A stretch of DNA of 64,000 nt from Nostoc sp. CHAB 5834 (GTDB lineage: Bacteria > Cyanobacteriota > Cyanobacteriia > Cyanobacteriales > Nostocaceae): contig JAIVFU010000001.1 in the NCBI GenBank assembly GCA_020829485.1, forward strand, positions 124,001 to 188,000. Reading direction: 5' to 3'. The position numbers and the translations under genes are program-made. Below the pieces are notes generated by a model. That model saw only the letters and a list, made by a program, of their open reading frames with translations, ran no database searches and was not told the origin of the DNA. Shown one piece after another: positions 47,396 through 56,056 of the stretch. Numbering within the stretch: the first letter of the stretch is position 1; each line of letters opens with the position of its first letter.

Positions 47396-47431
47396 ATGAC
47401 TACATTGAGGGTGGGGATGAATAGCGTGACG

Positions 47432-48415
47432 TTAACCTAGTACTCCTGAAAGCGGGTGCAGTATTGTTAAATGAAGGCTATGCTTAGTTTCAGCTTTCAG
47501 ATACCGTTCTTGTAGGGGTTGCCACTTCTGCCACGACTGGTAGCGATTTTCAGTTAACAAAGCAGCAAGGGTAGGGAGTTCAGTCTGGATTTCTGACTTG
47601 AAGATATCTGTAAGCCAGTCAGTTAAGACAGCACTATCTTGCATCGTACCCAAAATTTCTTGGATATTTTTCACTTCTGTAAGATAAGCTGTGTAAGACT
47701 CGCCATATAAGTCAGTAAATAACTCCATCTGGTAACGTAGACGTTTTGCTTCTTTTCTCAAACTGTGAATAATTTCACCTTCTGTTGTCAATTGTTTTTC
47801 TATCTTTTCTGGTTTCCAGTTTTTCTGGATTATCACTTCTGATTCTACAAATTCAGTGCCAACTAGCCAAGCCGGATGCAGTAAAAAACTACTCACTTCT
47901 GGTAAAAGTAAATCTGGTAGTACCTGCTGAATGGTAAAAGATGCCAAAGGTTGATAACTAGGTTTCTCTAACCACTTATCTAATGCATCTTTTAAAGACT
48001 TGTAAGATTCATCTTTTAACGTTTTTTGTACGCTTGATTGTACATCTTCACGTTGTTTAGCTAATGCGTTGAAAGCTGTTTTTAGAGATTCTTGCTCTTT
48101 ACAGGGTAAGTTTGGTTTGTAATTGTTTTCCAAACTTTCTTTAAGTACGTCTAAATCTCTCAGACTACCAAGACGACGGGCTATTTTACCAATATTTTTA
48201 TCGTTAACTGGTTTCGGCAGATCCACCGCTACCCCAAAGCTAGTTACAGTTGTTCGTAAGCGACGCATTCCCACTCGCATCTGGTGCAACGCTTCTGGAT
48301 CTTCATCTTTCTTTACTGATTTTTCCCACTTCAAGGTTTTCTTAAGGTGTTTTTCAATCGCTTGGTAGGCGTAGTCCCCTAGAGTTTTTACCGTGGTTTG
48401 TGTGGCTAGTTTCAT
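47432..48415 (-). CDS. CHAD-domain protein
   Basis: 327 residues forming one CHAD domain: conserved His/Arg/Lys helices HQMRVGMRRLRTTVTSFG (about 45-62), RRLGSLRDLDVL (about 82-93), the mirror repeat SLRKEAKRLRYQMELFTDLY (about 225-244) and ILGTMQDSAVLTDW. CHAD domains bind polyphosphate and often locate to polyphosphate granules. There is no CYTH domain. Single gene. Confidence 0.92.
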   Translation of the reverse strand: MKLATQTTVKTLGDYAYQAIEKHLKKTLKWEKSVKKDEDPEALHQMRVGMRRLRTTVTSFGVAVDLPKPVNDKNIGKIARRLGSLRDLDVLKESLENNYKPNLPCKEQESLKTAFNALAKQREDVQSSVQKTLKDESYKSLKDALDKWLEKPSYQPLASFTIQQVLPDLLLPEVSSFLLHPAWLVGTEFVESEVIIQKNWKPEKIEKQLTTEGEIIHSLRKEAKRLRYQMELFTDLYGESYTAYLTEVKNIQEILGTMQDSAVLTDWLTDIFKSEIQTELPTLAALLTENRYQSWQKWQPLQERYLKAETKHSLHLTILHPLSGVLG

Positions 48416-48675
48416 AATTGATCTTAAATTACATTACCTCATGAGGTTATTGAATAATAACATTAGTTAAAAATTTGTATCTAGCTTTTTATACTTTTTA
48501 TTATGCTAATAAGCATTAATACTTGCATCCTCTTAGAGAAATATCTAATATCTATCAAAGGTCTAAAGAGCAGATTCATCCTAACGATTTTAGATATACG
48601 ATAGATTTTACAAATATTTAGCATGATATTAAATTATCTATTATGATAACATCATTAATCTTCTGAAATCAAAAA

Positions 48676-49743
48676 ATGTCAAACTCAAATTTGCTCAATC
48701 AAGTTTTCTTAACTTTTGTAGATAACTTTAAAGAACATAGAGAAGACTTATCAGCGCTGCTCCTAACACACGATAAATATTTATGGTTGGGATCAGATGA
48801 AACCTCAACTATTGAACGTCTCTCTTTGGTTGATAATGATAAGTTTACAGATCATCAACAATTTAGGGTAGCAGAATTTATCAATTTACCTGCGCCAGAA
48901 GACCAAGAAATTGATATAGAAGGACTTGCTTACACAGATTATTACTTGTGGTTTGTGGGTTCTCATAGTTACAAACGCAAAAAGCCGAAACCTGATAAAA
49001 CCGATGCACAAAACTTTAAAAGGCTGGCCAAAATTGAATCAGAACCCAACCGTTACCTTTTAGGAAGGATTCCTTTGATAGAAGGTGAGTTATTCTCATC
49101 TTGCCCACACCCCCAAAACCCAAATGTGCAATTGAATGCTGCTAAACTAGAGGTGACGAACCAGGGGAATTTGCTTCTTACTGCTTTAGCAGATGACGTT
49201 CATTTAGGCTTATTTATCAAGGCTGGAACTGCGGGAAAAGATAACGGCTTTGATATTGAAGGAATAGGCATTTATCAAAACCGGATTTTTTTGGGTTTGC
49301 GTGGGCCTGTATTGCGGGGTTGGGCTGTTATTCTGGAAATTGAGTTAGAAGATTCTAGCCCTGGAATTATGAAACTACGGCAAATTGGAAAAGCGAAGGA
49401 GTTATATAAAAAGCATTTTATCTGGTTGAATGGTTTGGGAATTCGGGATTTGTGTGTAGATAGAAATGATTTGTTGATTTTAGCTGGGCCAACGATGGAT
49501 TTAGATGGGCCCGTGCAAGTTTATCGCTGGATAAATGGCGTTAACTTGCGAGAAAATGTCTTCAGCAATCCAGATTTTGTACAAGATATTCCTTATGGAA
49601 ATCGGGAAGATCATGCTGAGGGAATGACGCTGTTTCAGGATGTTGCTGGCATACCTTCGCTATTGGTAGTTTATGACTCTCCAGCAACAATTAGACTGGT
49701 GGGTGATAGTGGTGTAATAGCGGATGTGTTTAAGCTGGGATAA
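48676..49743 (+). CDS. DUF3616 protein
   Basis: 355 residues, beta-propeller-like pattern with repeated strands such as EIDIEGLAYTDYYLWFVGSH (about 76-95), FDIEGIGIYQNRIFLGLRGP (about 193-212) and EGMTLFQDV. These match the cyanobacterial DUF3616 family, of unknown function. No signal peptide, so probably cytoplasmic. Single gene, divergent from the CHAD gene by 260 bp. Confidence 0.82.
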   Translation: MSNSNLLNQVFLTFVDNFKEHREDLSALLLTHDKYLWLGSDETSTIERLSLVDNDKFTDHQQFRVAEFINLPAPEDQEIDIEGLAYTDYYLWFVGSHSYKRKKPKPDKTDAQNFKRLAKIESEPNRYLLGRIPLIEGELFSSCPHPQNPNVQLNAAKLEVTNQGNLLLTALADDVHLGLFIKAGTAGKDNGFDIEGIGIYQNRIFLGLRGPVLRGWAVILEIELEDSSPGIMKLRQIGKAKELYKKHFIWLNGLGIRDLCVDRNDLLILAGPTMDLDGPVQVYRWINGVNLRENVFSNPDFVQDIPYGNREDHAEGMTLFQDVAGIPSLLVVYDSPATIRLVGDSGVIADVFKLG

Positions 49744-49780
49744 TATGAATTTTGGATTTTAGATTTTGGATTTTGGATTT

Positions 49781-50185
49781 TTAAAGGTTAGTGGAGATTG
49801 CTTGTACAGGACAAGTGGGGATACACTGTTCGCAGACGATACAACGCGATCGCGTGAATGTGAGTTTGTATGTCTCTGGGTGGAGAGTGAGAGCTTCGGT
49901 AGGACAAACCCCAGTACACAAGCCACAGTGGACACACACATCCTCATCGATCGCAATTTCGCCTAAGGTATGAGAAACATTAACATGGCGCGATCGCATC
50001 CACTCGATCGCTGCATCTAATTGATCGATATCTCCCGATAGTTCCACTACCAGTTTGCCAATTTGATTTGGGGCAACTTGGGCACGGATAATATTGGCGG
50101 CAACGTTAAACTCTTTGGCCAGTACGTAAGTGACTGGCATTTGTACGGCGCGTTTCGGGAAGGTAAGCGTTACTCTTTTTTTCAC
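49781..50185 (-). CDS. NIL-domain ferredoxin with two [4Fe-4S] motifs
   Basis: 134 residues. The N-terminal NIL domain (about 1-75) is a ferredoxin-like ligand-binding fold otherwise found in methionine ABC transporters. The C-terminal domain has two CxxCxxCxxxCP clusters: CVHCGLCTGVCP and CIVCEQCIPTCP. It probably couples electron transfer to sulfur-amino-acid metabolism or sensing. The stop region is flanked by ATTTTGG-type repeats. Confidence 0.92.
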   Translation of the reverse strand: MKKRVTLTFPKRAVQMPVTYVLAKEFNVAANIIRAQVAPNQIGKLVVELSGDIDQLDAAIEWMRSRHVNVSHTLGEIAIDEDVCVHCGLCTGVCPTEALTLHPETYKLTFTRSRCIVCEQCIPTCPVQAISTNL

Positions 50186-50291
50186 AGGTTTAGCAGAAGG
50201 TTTTTTCTGTTGTAGCGTATTGAGCGAAGAGGCTCTTGTGTAGGGAGCGCTTTGCTGCGGGAAAAATTTTGAAATTCGCCTGCCTTCATGG

Positions 50292-50387
50292 TTTCAGAGG
50301 CAACTCACCGCCGTTTTGACTCACCAAAACTATGCGGTTGAAGTCGCCACTGATGGCGATGCAGCTTGGGATCTTATTCAAACTTAG
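50292..50387 (+). pseudogene. Receiver-domain fragment of a response regulator
   Basis: In frame: QLTAVLTHQNYAVEVATDGD then AAWDLIQT and a stop at 50385. This is helix 1 to helix 2 of a receiver domain; the start with the acidic pair and everything after are gone. A stranded fragment with no nearby parent. Confidence 0.55.
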
Positions 50388-50396
50388 ATTACAATT

Positions 50397-51155
50397 TTAG
50401 GCTAACATTCTTTGAGGGATGATAATGTAGCCAGTGGTGCGATCGCCAAGTACTAAGTTACGTTGTTCTCCCCAATACCACCAGTATGCAGCAACGTAAG
50501 CGCAAATTAGGCTATCTAGTTTATCTTCAGTTGCTTTGAGGGCTGCGCCTGTTGTGGGGATTTCAAGAAGGAACGTAGACGCACCAGCGGCTTGCCGTAG
50601 GCTACCGCAGAGGCGCAGAGGAGGAGACAAGGAGGGGAGGATATCAAGAAGATAATTTTGGAGTTTGATTAGTTCTAGGCGGCGCTCATTGACGCGTCCT
50701 TTTTTGTATTTGAGGATGCGTTCTAAGTTGAATAGGTTAACGATTGCTGGGTGGGGAAAGACTTCTATTTGATATCTGCTGAGTTTTTGCGGTTCTATGG
50801 TGGGTGCATGTGCAAAACCGCGTGATTCTAATTCTAAGCCAAAGTTGATGGTGCGATGGGCAAAGGGTAGGTTTTGATTAGCTGGGTAGCATCCTGCATG
50901 ATATTTACCAAAGTGCTTGTGGCTGAGTTTGTCGGGGAGGCGACTCCCGGTAGCGTTGGGTATCAGGGTAGGTGCATCTACGGCGATGATTGCTGGTTCG
51001 TCTGGTTGTACACTTTGATCAATCCAACTGAGGATGTCTGCAATGGCTTCTTTGCGGTCTAGATCAAGTAGTTGGAGTTGTCCATCTATCCATTCTAAGC
51101 AGCATAGTCCACTTGGTTGAGATTTCCAGCCTAAATCAATGCCAATAAATTTCAT
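50397..51155 (-). CDS. DUF429 protein (RNase H-like fold)
   Basis: 252 residues from the ATG at 51155 (MKFIGIDLGWKSQPSG). The DUF429 signatures are IGIDLGW, AVDAPTLIPN, RPxD-type region SRLPDKLSH and EVFPHPAIVNLF, with terminal KATEDKLDSLICAYVA. The acidic residues suggest a nuclease-like metal site. A segment near 50562-50634 (LRLCGSLRQAAGAST) is encoded by a GC-rich repeat usually found between genes and seems to be an in-frame insertion. Confidence 0.85.
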   Translation of the reverse strand: MKFIGIDLGWKSQPSGLCCLEWIDGQLQLLDLDRKEAIADILSWIDQSVQPDEPAIIAVDAPTLIPNATGSRLPDKLSHKHFGKYHAGCYPANQNLPFAHRTINFGLELESRGFAHAPTIEPQKLSRYQIEVFPHPAIVNLFNLERILKYKKGRVNERRLELIKLQNYLLDILPSLSPPLRLCGSLRQAAGASTFLLEIPTTGAALKATEDKLDSLICAYVAAYWWYWGEQRNLVLGDRTTGYIIIPQRMLA

Positions 51156-51305
51156 GACCATAACACAATTTGCGATTATTTTCGCATTTCGCGGCAACGA
51201 TTCACCTAAATTTACTTGCTAAAAATTGTGATAAATAATCTTATAATCTTAAACAGTTTGTCTTAATTTATTTTATGTGGCAATAAATTAATCAAGATTA
51301 TTCCC

Positions 51306-52565
51306 ATGAATATTTTATTTTTACATCCTAATTTTCCCTCGCAATTTCGCAACCTAGCGACAGTTTTAGGTAAAGATCCTAATTACAAAGTCGTCTTTGG
51401 GACAAATCGTCCTGAAGGAGAAATACCTGGCGTTTACAAAGCTATTTACACTCCTTCTCGTGAAGCTGCTCCCCAAACCCACCATTATGTCCGCAACCTG
51501 GAAAATGCTGTTCTCACCGCGCAGGCTGTCTATCGCGTGACAGAAAAATTAAAAGCTGAGGGTTTCGTTCCAGATATAGTTTATGGTCATTCTGGTTGGG
51601 GGCCGACTTTGTTTATGAAAGATATTTTCCCCAAAGCAGAATTATTGTGTTATTTCGAGTGGTTTTACCATGCTCACGGTTCGGATGCAGATTTTGATCC
51701 CAGTGAACCACTGAACGCTGATGATGAATGCCGTATCCGCGTGAAAAATACGCCGATTTTGACTGATTTATATAGCTGCGATCGCGGTCTTTCTCCAACG
51801 AATTGGCAGCGTCAGCAATTTCCTAAAGAATATCATAGCAAACTCACTGTAATTCATGATGGTGTTGATACCAGATATTTTGTCCCAAAACCAGGCGCAA
51901 AGTTAGTTTTACCAAGAATAAATCTCGACCTTTCCCATGTGGAAGAGTTAGTAACTTATGTGGGACGGGGGATGGAACCTTATAGAGGTTTTCCGCAGTT
52001 TATGGAAACGGTGGCGCTAATTCAGCAGCGAAGACCTAAGTGCCATGTGGTAGTTGTGGGAGAAGATAGGGTAGCTTATGGGAAGAATCTTCCTGATGGT
52101 AAGACTTATAAACAATTAATGTTGGAAAAATTATCTTTGGATTTATCGAGGCTGCACTTTACAGATAGGCTTCCTTACAATGAGTATCTTCAGGTTTTGC
52201 AAGCTTCTTCTGCTCATGTTTATTTAACTCGTCCTTTTGTTTTATCCTGGTCAATGTTAGAAGTAATGGCAGCAGGATGTTTACTAGTAGCCTCTAAAAC
52301 TCCGCCAGTATTGGAAGTCGTACAGGATGGAGTGAATGGACTGTTGGTAGATTTCTTTTCTCCCAATAATATTGCTAATAGGGTTGAAGAGGCGCTGAAT
52401 CATCCTCAGGAGATGCAAGCAATTCGTGCGAATGCGCGAGAGACAATTCTGAAGCGTTATGATTTGGCGAAACTGTTACCACAGCATTTGCAATGGATGT
52501 TCGCTGGTAAAAATTCTCATACTTTGAAAAAGCGCTCAGTTTCTAAAGGATTTGGCAAAAATTAG
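51306..52565 (+). CDS. GT4-like glycosyltransferase
   Basis: 419 residues, GT-B fold. MNILFLHPNFPSQFRNLATV starts the acceptor domain; GHSGWGPTLFMKDIFP and CYFEWFYHAHGSDADFDP are typical of a cyanobacterial/proteobacterial subfamily. The donor domain has TYVGRGMEPYRGFPQFMETV and SWSMLEVMAAGCLLVASKTP. It probably makes an extracellular or lipid-linked glycan. The next gene follows after 78 bp of STRR sequence (GTCATTG units) on the same strand. Confidence 0.88.
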   Translation: MNILFLHPNFPSQFRNLATVLGKDPNYKVVFGTNRPEGEIPGVYKAIYTPSREAAPQTHHYVRNLENAVLTAQAVYRVTEKLKAEGFVPDIVYGHSGWGPTLFMKDIFPKAELLCYFEWFYHAHGSDADFDPSEPLNADDECRIRVKNTPILTDLYSCDRGLSPTNWQRQQFPKEYHSKLTVIHDGVDTRYFVPKPGAKLVLPRINLDLSHVEELVTYVGRGMEPYRGFPQFMETVALIQQRRPKCHVVVVGEDRVAYGKNLPDGKTYKQLMLEKLSLDLSRLHFTDRLPYNEYLQVLQASSAHVYLTRPFVLSWSMLEVMAAGCLLVASKTPPVLEVVQDGVNGLLVDFFSPNNIANRVEEALNHPQEMQAIRANARETILKRYDLAKLLPQHLQWMFAGKNSHTLKKRSVSKGFGKN

Positions 52566-52643
52566 TCATTGGTCATTGGTCATTGGTTACAACTAACAAA
52601 GGACAGAGGACAAAGGACAGAGAAATAAAAACCGATATTTAAA

Positions 52644-53510
52644 ATGCGAATTCTTTTTACCATTGCCCATTTTTTCAAACCTAGCGGTGAGGGTCGTCAT
52701 GCTTCCCAACGCAAAGATCCGCAACCCCGCTTACAGGCGTTAACTAATAGCCTTACCGCCTTACACCAATTATTTGGTAAATCTCAAAGTATCATTAACA
52801 TTGCTCAACGAATAGCTTTTCCTGCTAACCAACCGCAGTCTCACGAACTAGATATTGTTATTTGTACAACCAAAGATAATCATCTTTTGAATCAGCTTTC
52901 CTTACCATCCCATTTATATAAGCATCATTCTACTAATGTAGAACCTCTGCTTTTGGGCTTTGAGTGCCAAGCTGTTCTGCAAAGTTGTCTTGGTCAGTAT
53001 GATTATTACTGCTTCTTGGAAGATGACTTAATTATCCATGATCCTTGGTTTTTTATAAAATTAAATTGGTTTACCCAACAAGCGGGTGATTTAAATTTGC
53101 TCCAGCCAAATCGTTATGAAATCTCCCCTTATGCTTTGGTTAATAAAGCTTACATTGATGGGGATTTGGCTTTGCGAGTAACTGCTCCCTTTCAAAATGT
53201 GCAGGAGCAACCGGAACTCAAGGGTACAATTATGAATGCACCAATTATCTTTCGTCGTGCCCTCAATCCCCATGCAGGCTGCTATTTTTTGAATGCAAAT
53301 CAGATGGCTCACTGGGCGAATCAAACTTATTTTCTTGACCGAGATATTAGCTTTGTTGGGCCTCTAGAAAGCGCTGCAACCTTGGGAATTATGAAGACAT
53401 TTCGGATTTATAAAACCTCACCGGAGCAAGCAAGTTTTTTGGAGATTCAGCACTTTGGAACTGGATTTCTAGGGTTAATTGGAGGACAGGTGAGTTTAGC
53501 ACAGAGGTAA
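52644..53510 (+). CDS. Putative GT-A-like glycosyltransferase, uncharacterised
   Basis: 288 residues. HELDIVICTTKDNHLL (about 67-82) and YDYYCFLEDDLIIHDPWFFI (about 118-137) resemble the donor fold and DxD metal motif of a nucleotide-sugar transferase. The rest (NAPIIFRRALNPHAGCYFLN; HFGTGFLGLIGGQ) is not assigned. It follows a GT4 gene and precedes a convergent GT39 gene, so a role in surface glycan assembly is plausible. Confidence 0.65.
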   Translation: MRILFTIAHFFKPSGEGRHASQRKDPQPRLQALTNSLTALHQLFGKSQSIINIAQRIAFPANQPQSHELDIVICTTKDNHLLNQLSLPSHLYKHHSTNVEPLLLGFECQAVLQSCLGQYDYYCFLEDDLIIHDPWFFIKLNWFTQQAGDLNLLQPNRYEISPYALVNKAYIDGDLALRVTAPFQNVQEQPELKGTIMNAPIIFRRALNPHAGCYFLNANQMAHWANQTYFLDRDISFVGPLESAATLGIMKTFRIYKTSPEQASFLEIQHFGTGFLGLIGGQVSLAQR

Positions 53511-53607
53511 ATCGAATTTAAGAGTTTGGTTTTTGTGAGCAAACAAAATTAATGCGATCGCTATTTATAAAACAGATTATGGCGGTCCAATACGGTTCGT
53601 TCTTCAA

Positions 53608-55104
53608 TCAAATCCAAGAGTTGAACCACATTCGCAGTTTATAATCGTGAGGTGAGAGGGGTAAACCCAAATAAATAGGCATCCAGAAAATAAAAGCAGC
53701 CAGAATGATAAAAGTAATGGTGATACCTAGCACCCGAAGTTGTTGATAATAACTGCGAAGGCACTGATCAACAAACCAAGCGATCGCTAAAAATATAAAC
53801 ACCACTGCACACATATAGTGGTATATAAAAACGCACCTTGTTACTTTCACCCAAGGTAATAAGTTAGCAGCATAATTTATAACTAAATACAAGGCAATCC
53901 AAGTATCAACACTAAGAGTTGCAGGTACAGAAAAACGCTTTTCTTTCACCCAAAGAATTACGGTTTGTGACACCAGCATCCCTACTAAAAACAACATAGC
54001 AGCAACACCAAACCACCACAAAAATGGATTGCCCATTGCATGGACATCATAAATAACTTGTCCAGCACCGACAGGCAAAGGCGGGCCCATCACAGGTAAG
54101 GGTTCAGTGATACTTTTAGCCCTTTGATAATAATATGCCATTGGTCGAATCATCAATGGCCATTTGTACCAGGCAGCACAATAAGGATGCACGTTAGGAC
54201 TATTGCCACCTAGCTGTAAGTGAAACTTCAAAATTTGCTGATGTACTGCAATAAATCCATAAGTTTTATCTAATTGAAGGTGAGGAATCCAGATGATGCT
54301 GTAAATCAAAGCTGGGATAATTCCTAGATAAAACAGCATGTGAAAAATATTTAGCTGAGTTAGGTTTTGTAGTGGTGTCTGAGATGAGGGGGAATAAGTG
54401 CTAACCCCTGCCTCCCCTGCCTCTTTCAATGAAGAAGATGCAAAAAAGAGTTTGGAGTTAAGAAAAGAATGTATAAAATGGATTACCCAAGCTGCTATCC
54501 AAATGAGATAAGCACCTGAGAGGAACCATAAACCGTTCCACTTAGTACCGACTGACGCACCAAAAGCAATGCCAGCAAAAACTAACCAAAAAGAACGTCG
54601 CTGATTTTGATTTTCTAATGCTAATAATAAGAACCAGTGCCCTAATAAACCAAAGATGATGATATAAATATTACTTAAAGCATAGCGAGACTCAACTAGA
54701 AAGATGCCATCACAAGCTGTAAACAAACCGACAAGCAGAGCAAAGCTACGACGATAACTCAATTGATAAGCGATCGCACCTACAACTAAAGGAATAAATG
54801 AGCCAGTAAGGGCATTGAACCACCGATAAGTCCAAGGCGATCGCAATGAACCTGTCAGCCCATTTACTGTATCGTGCCAAAAAGGAATGTGACTGCCAAT
54901 CCAAATGCCGATGCCGATCATATATTGACTCAACGGCGGATGAGCATTAAAAAATGGCGTATGCGTGAGATAATTATTACCAAATTTGGCAAAGTAAACT
55001 TCATCAAATACCAGAGTGTTGAATCGCTCCAGCCCCCAAAACCTTAAGGCGAGTGAGAAAAAAAATACACTCGCCATCCCAATTCTGAACCACTTTTTAG
55101 TCAT
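53608..55104 (-). CDS. PMT-family (GT39) membrane mannosyltransferase
   Basis: 498 residues with about ten membrane helices. The Asp-Glu catalytic pair lies in the first loop (TLVFDEVYFAKFG, Asp34-Glu35), followed by the second conserved motif FFNAHPPLSQY. C-terminal LYLVINYAANLLPW and YHYMCAVVFIFLAI are family features. It uses a polyprenyl-phosphate sugar to glycosylate protein or lipid at the cytoplasmic membrane. Its ATG is next to ATTAGTC heptamers, and ATG at Met10 is an alternative start. Convergent with the preceding glycosyltransferase gene. Confidence 0.9.
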   Translation of the reverse strand: MTKKWFRIGMASVFFFSLALRFWGLERFNTLVFDEVYFAKFGNNYLTHTPFFNAHPPLSQYMIGIGIWIGSHIPFWHDTVNGLTGSLRSPWTYRWFNALTGSFIPLVVGAIAYQLSYRRSFALLVGLFTACDGIFLVESRYALSNIYIIIFGLLGHWFLLLALENQNQRRSFWLVFAGIAFGASVGTKWNGLWFLSGAYLIWIAAWVIHFIHSFLNSKLFFASSSLKEAGEAGVSTYSPSSQTPLQNLTQLNIFHMLFYLGIIPALIYSIIWIPHLQLDKTYGFIAVHQQILKFHLQLGGNSPNVHPYCAAWYKWPLMIRPMAYYYQRAKSITEPLPVMGPPLPVGAGQVIYDVHAMGNPFLWWFGVAAMLFLVGMLVSQTVILWVKEKRFSVPATLSVDTWIALYLVINYAANLLPWVKVTRCVFIYHYMCAVVFIFLAIAWFVDQCLRSYYQQLRVLGITITFIILAAFIFWMPIYLGLPLSPHDYKLRMWFNSWI

Positions 55105-55277
55105 TAGTCATTAGTCATTTGTCAAGAGTTAGATAATTCTTCTCCTGCTCCCCCTGCCCCCTCTATTCTTACAGAGATACTTATGGTTGAGCAGTCAAAA
55201 GTTTTGTAGAGAATTACAAACAAAATATGGCGATCGCTATGCTATTGGCAATTATCCAGAAGTTTAACTACCCTTGG

Positions 55278-55637
55278 CTATGCAATCGCAAATTCTGAAT
55301 TTTTCCGCAGTTCTTCAGACCGAAACCCTAACACAATCCGATCCTTCGGCACACCAGCCCTAACTAATTCCGTTGCTAACCCGTCTTCAGTGCCATCACG
55401 TTGAATCCAAATTTTGCCATCAATAATATCAATGTGAATCAGACAGCCGTGAACGCGACGCGTTGCAGTTGGAGAGAGTTCTGGTACTGGTTCTCGACCA
55501 AGAATCATTACCAAATATCGATCCTGTTCTCGATCAAAGATAGTTTCATGCTGAATATTGCCATAAGAGTAAGGAATCTTTGTGTGTTCAGTAAGAATGC
55601 TGCAAATTAGCTGCCTGTATTGCTCCAGATTACCCAT
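55278..55637 (-). CDS. xisI: XisI-family protein
   Basis: 119 residues with the XisI signature: LICSILTEHTKIPYSYGNIQ, FDREQDRYLVMILG, VHGCLIHIDIIDGKIWIQRD and the C-terminal IVLGFRSEELRK. XisI was named for control of fdxN-element excision in Anabaena with XisH and XisF, but xisH-xisI pairs are widespread and often have no element nearby. Here it overlaps xisH by 31 bp and no recombinase is present. Confidence 0.92.
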   Translation of the reverse strand: MGNLEQYRQLICSILTEHTKIPYSYGNIQHETIFDREQDRYLVMILGREPVPELSPTATRRVHGCLIHIDIIDGKIWIQRDGTEDGLATELVRAGVPKDRIVLGFRSEELRKNSEFAIA

Positions 55638-56044
55638 CGGACAATAACCTCTCGCTTTGGATTAAAAACGATCAGAGGAATTTTGTAGTCTTCCAATATA
55701 AGTTTACCAAGCGGCTCTTCCTCAAAAATATCAGTAAAAACATCCTCATGAACAGCGATATACAAAACCCTATCTGGATAATTGCGGGACATTACAGCAA
55801 GGTAGGTAAAGTACTGACCAATTGCCTGTTCTAGGTCTGCTACTTCTGAGTCGCCACTGAAGGTTTTGATTTCTACAGCAATTTTCTGTGTTCCTTTTTC
55901 TGCAATGAGCAACTTTTCGGCTGCCAAATCCACGTAAAGATCCTTTTTTCCCCACTTCAAATGAAATGGATCGTCGGTAATCGTCCAGCCATCTTTGATT
56001 AGGGCATTTTTGACGTTCTGGTGGTAACGGTCTTTAGCTGGCAT
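55607..56044 (-). CDS. xisH: XisH-family protein (nuclease-like fold)
   Basis: 145 residues: MPAKDRYHQNVKNALIKDGW, then LYVDLAAEKLLIAEKGTQKI with AVEIKTF. The D-...-ExK arrangement (Asp about 38, Glu-x-Lys about 58-60) is that of a PD-(D/E)XK nuclease core, as known for XisH. It starts only 12 bp after the ppsA stop codon, suggesting a ppsA-xisH-xisI transcript. Whether it acts in excision or as a toxin-like pair with XisI is open. Confidence 0.92.
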   Translation of the reverse strand: MPAKDRYHQNVKNALIKDGWTITDDPFHLKWGKKDLYVDLAAEKLLIAEKGTQKIAVEIKTFSGDSEVADLEQAIGQYFTYLAVMSRNYPDRVLYIAVHEDVFTDIFEEEPLGKLILEDYKIPLIVFNPKREVIVRWVIWSNTGS

Positions 56045-56056
56045 AAATTACTCGAA

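Noticed and set aside
55278..56044. Evidence for a developmentally excised fdxN-type element
   Set aside because: Only xisH and xisI are present; there is no xisF recombinase and no flanking direct-repeat attachment sites were found.
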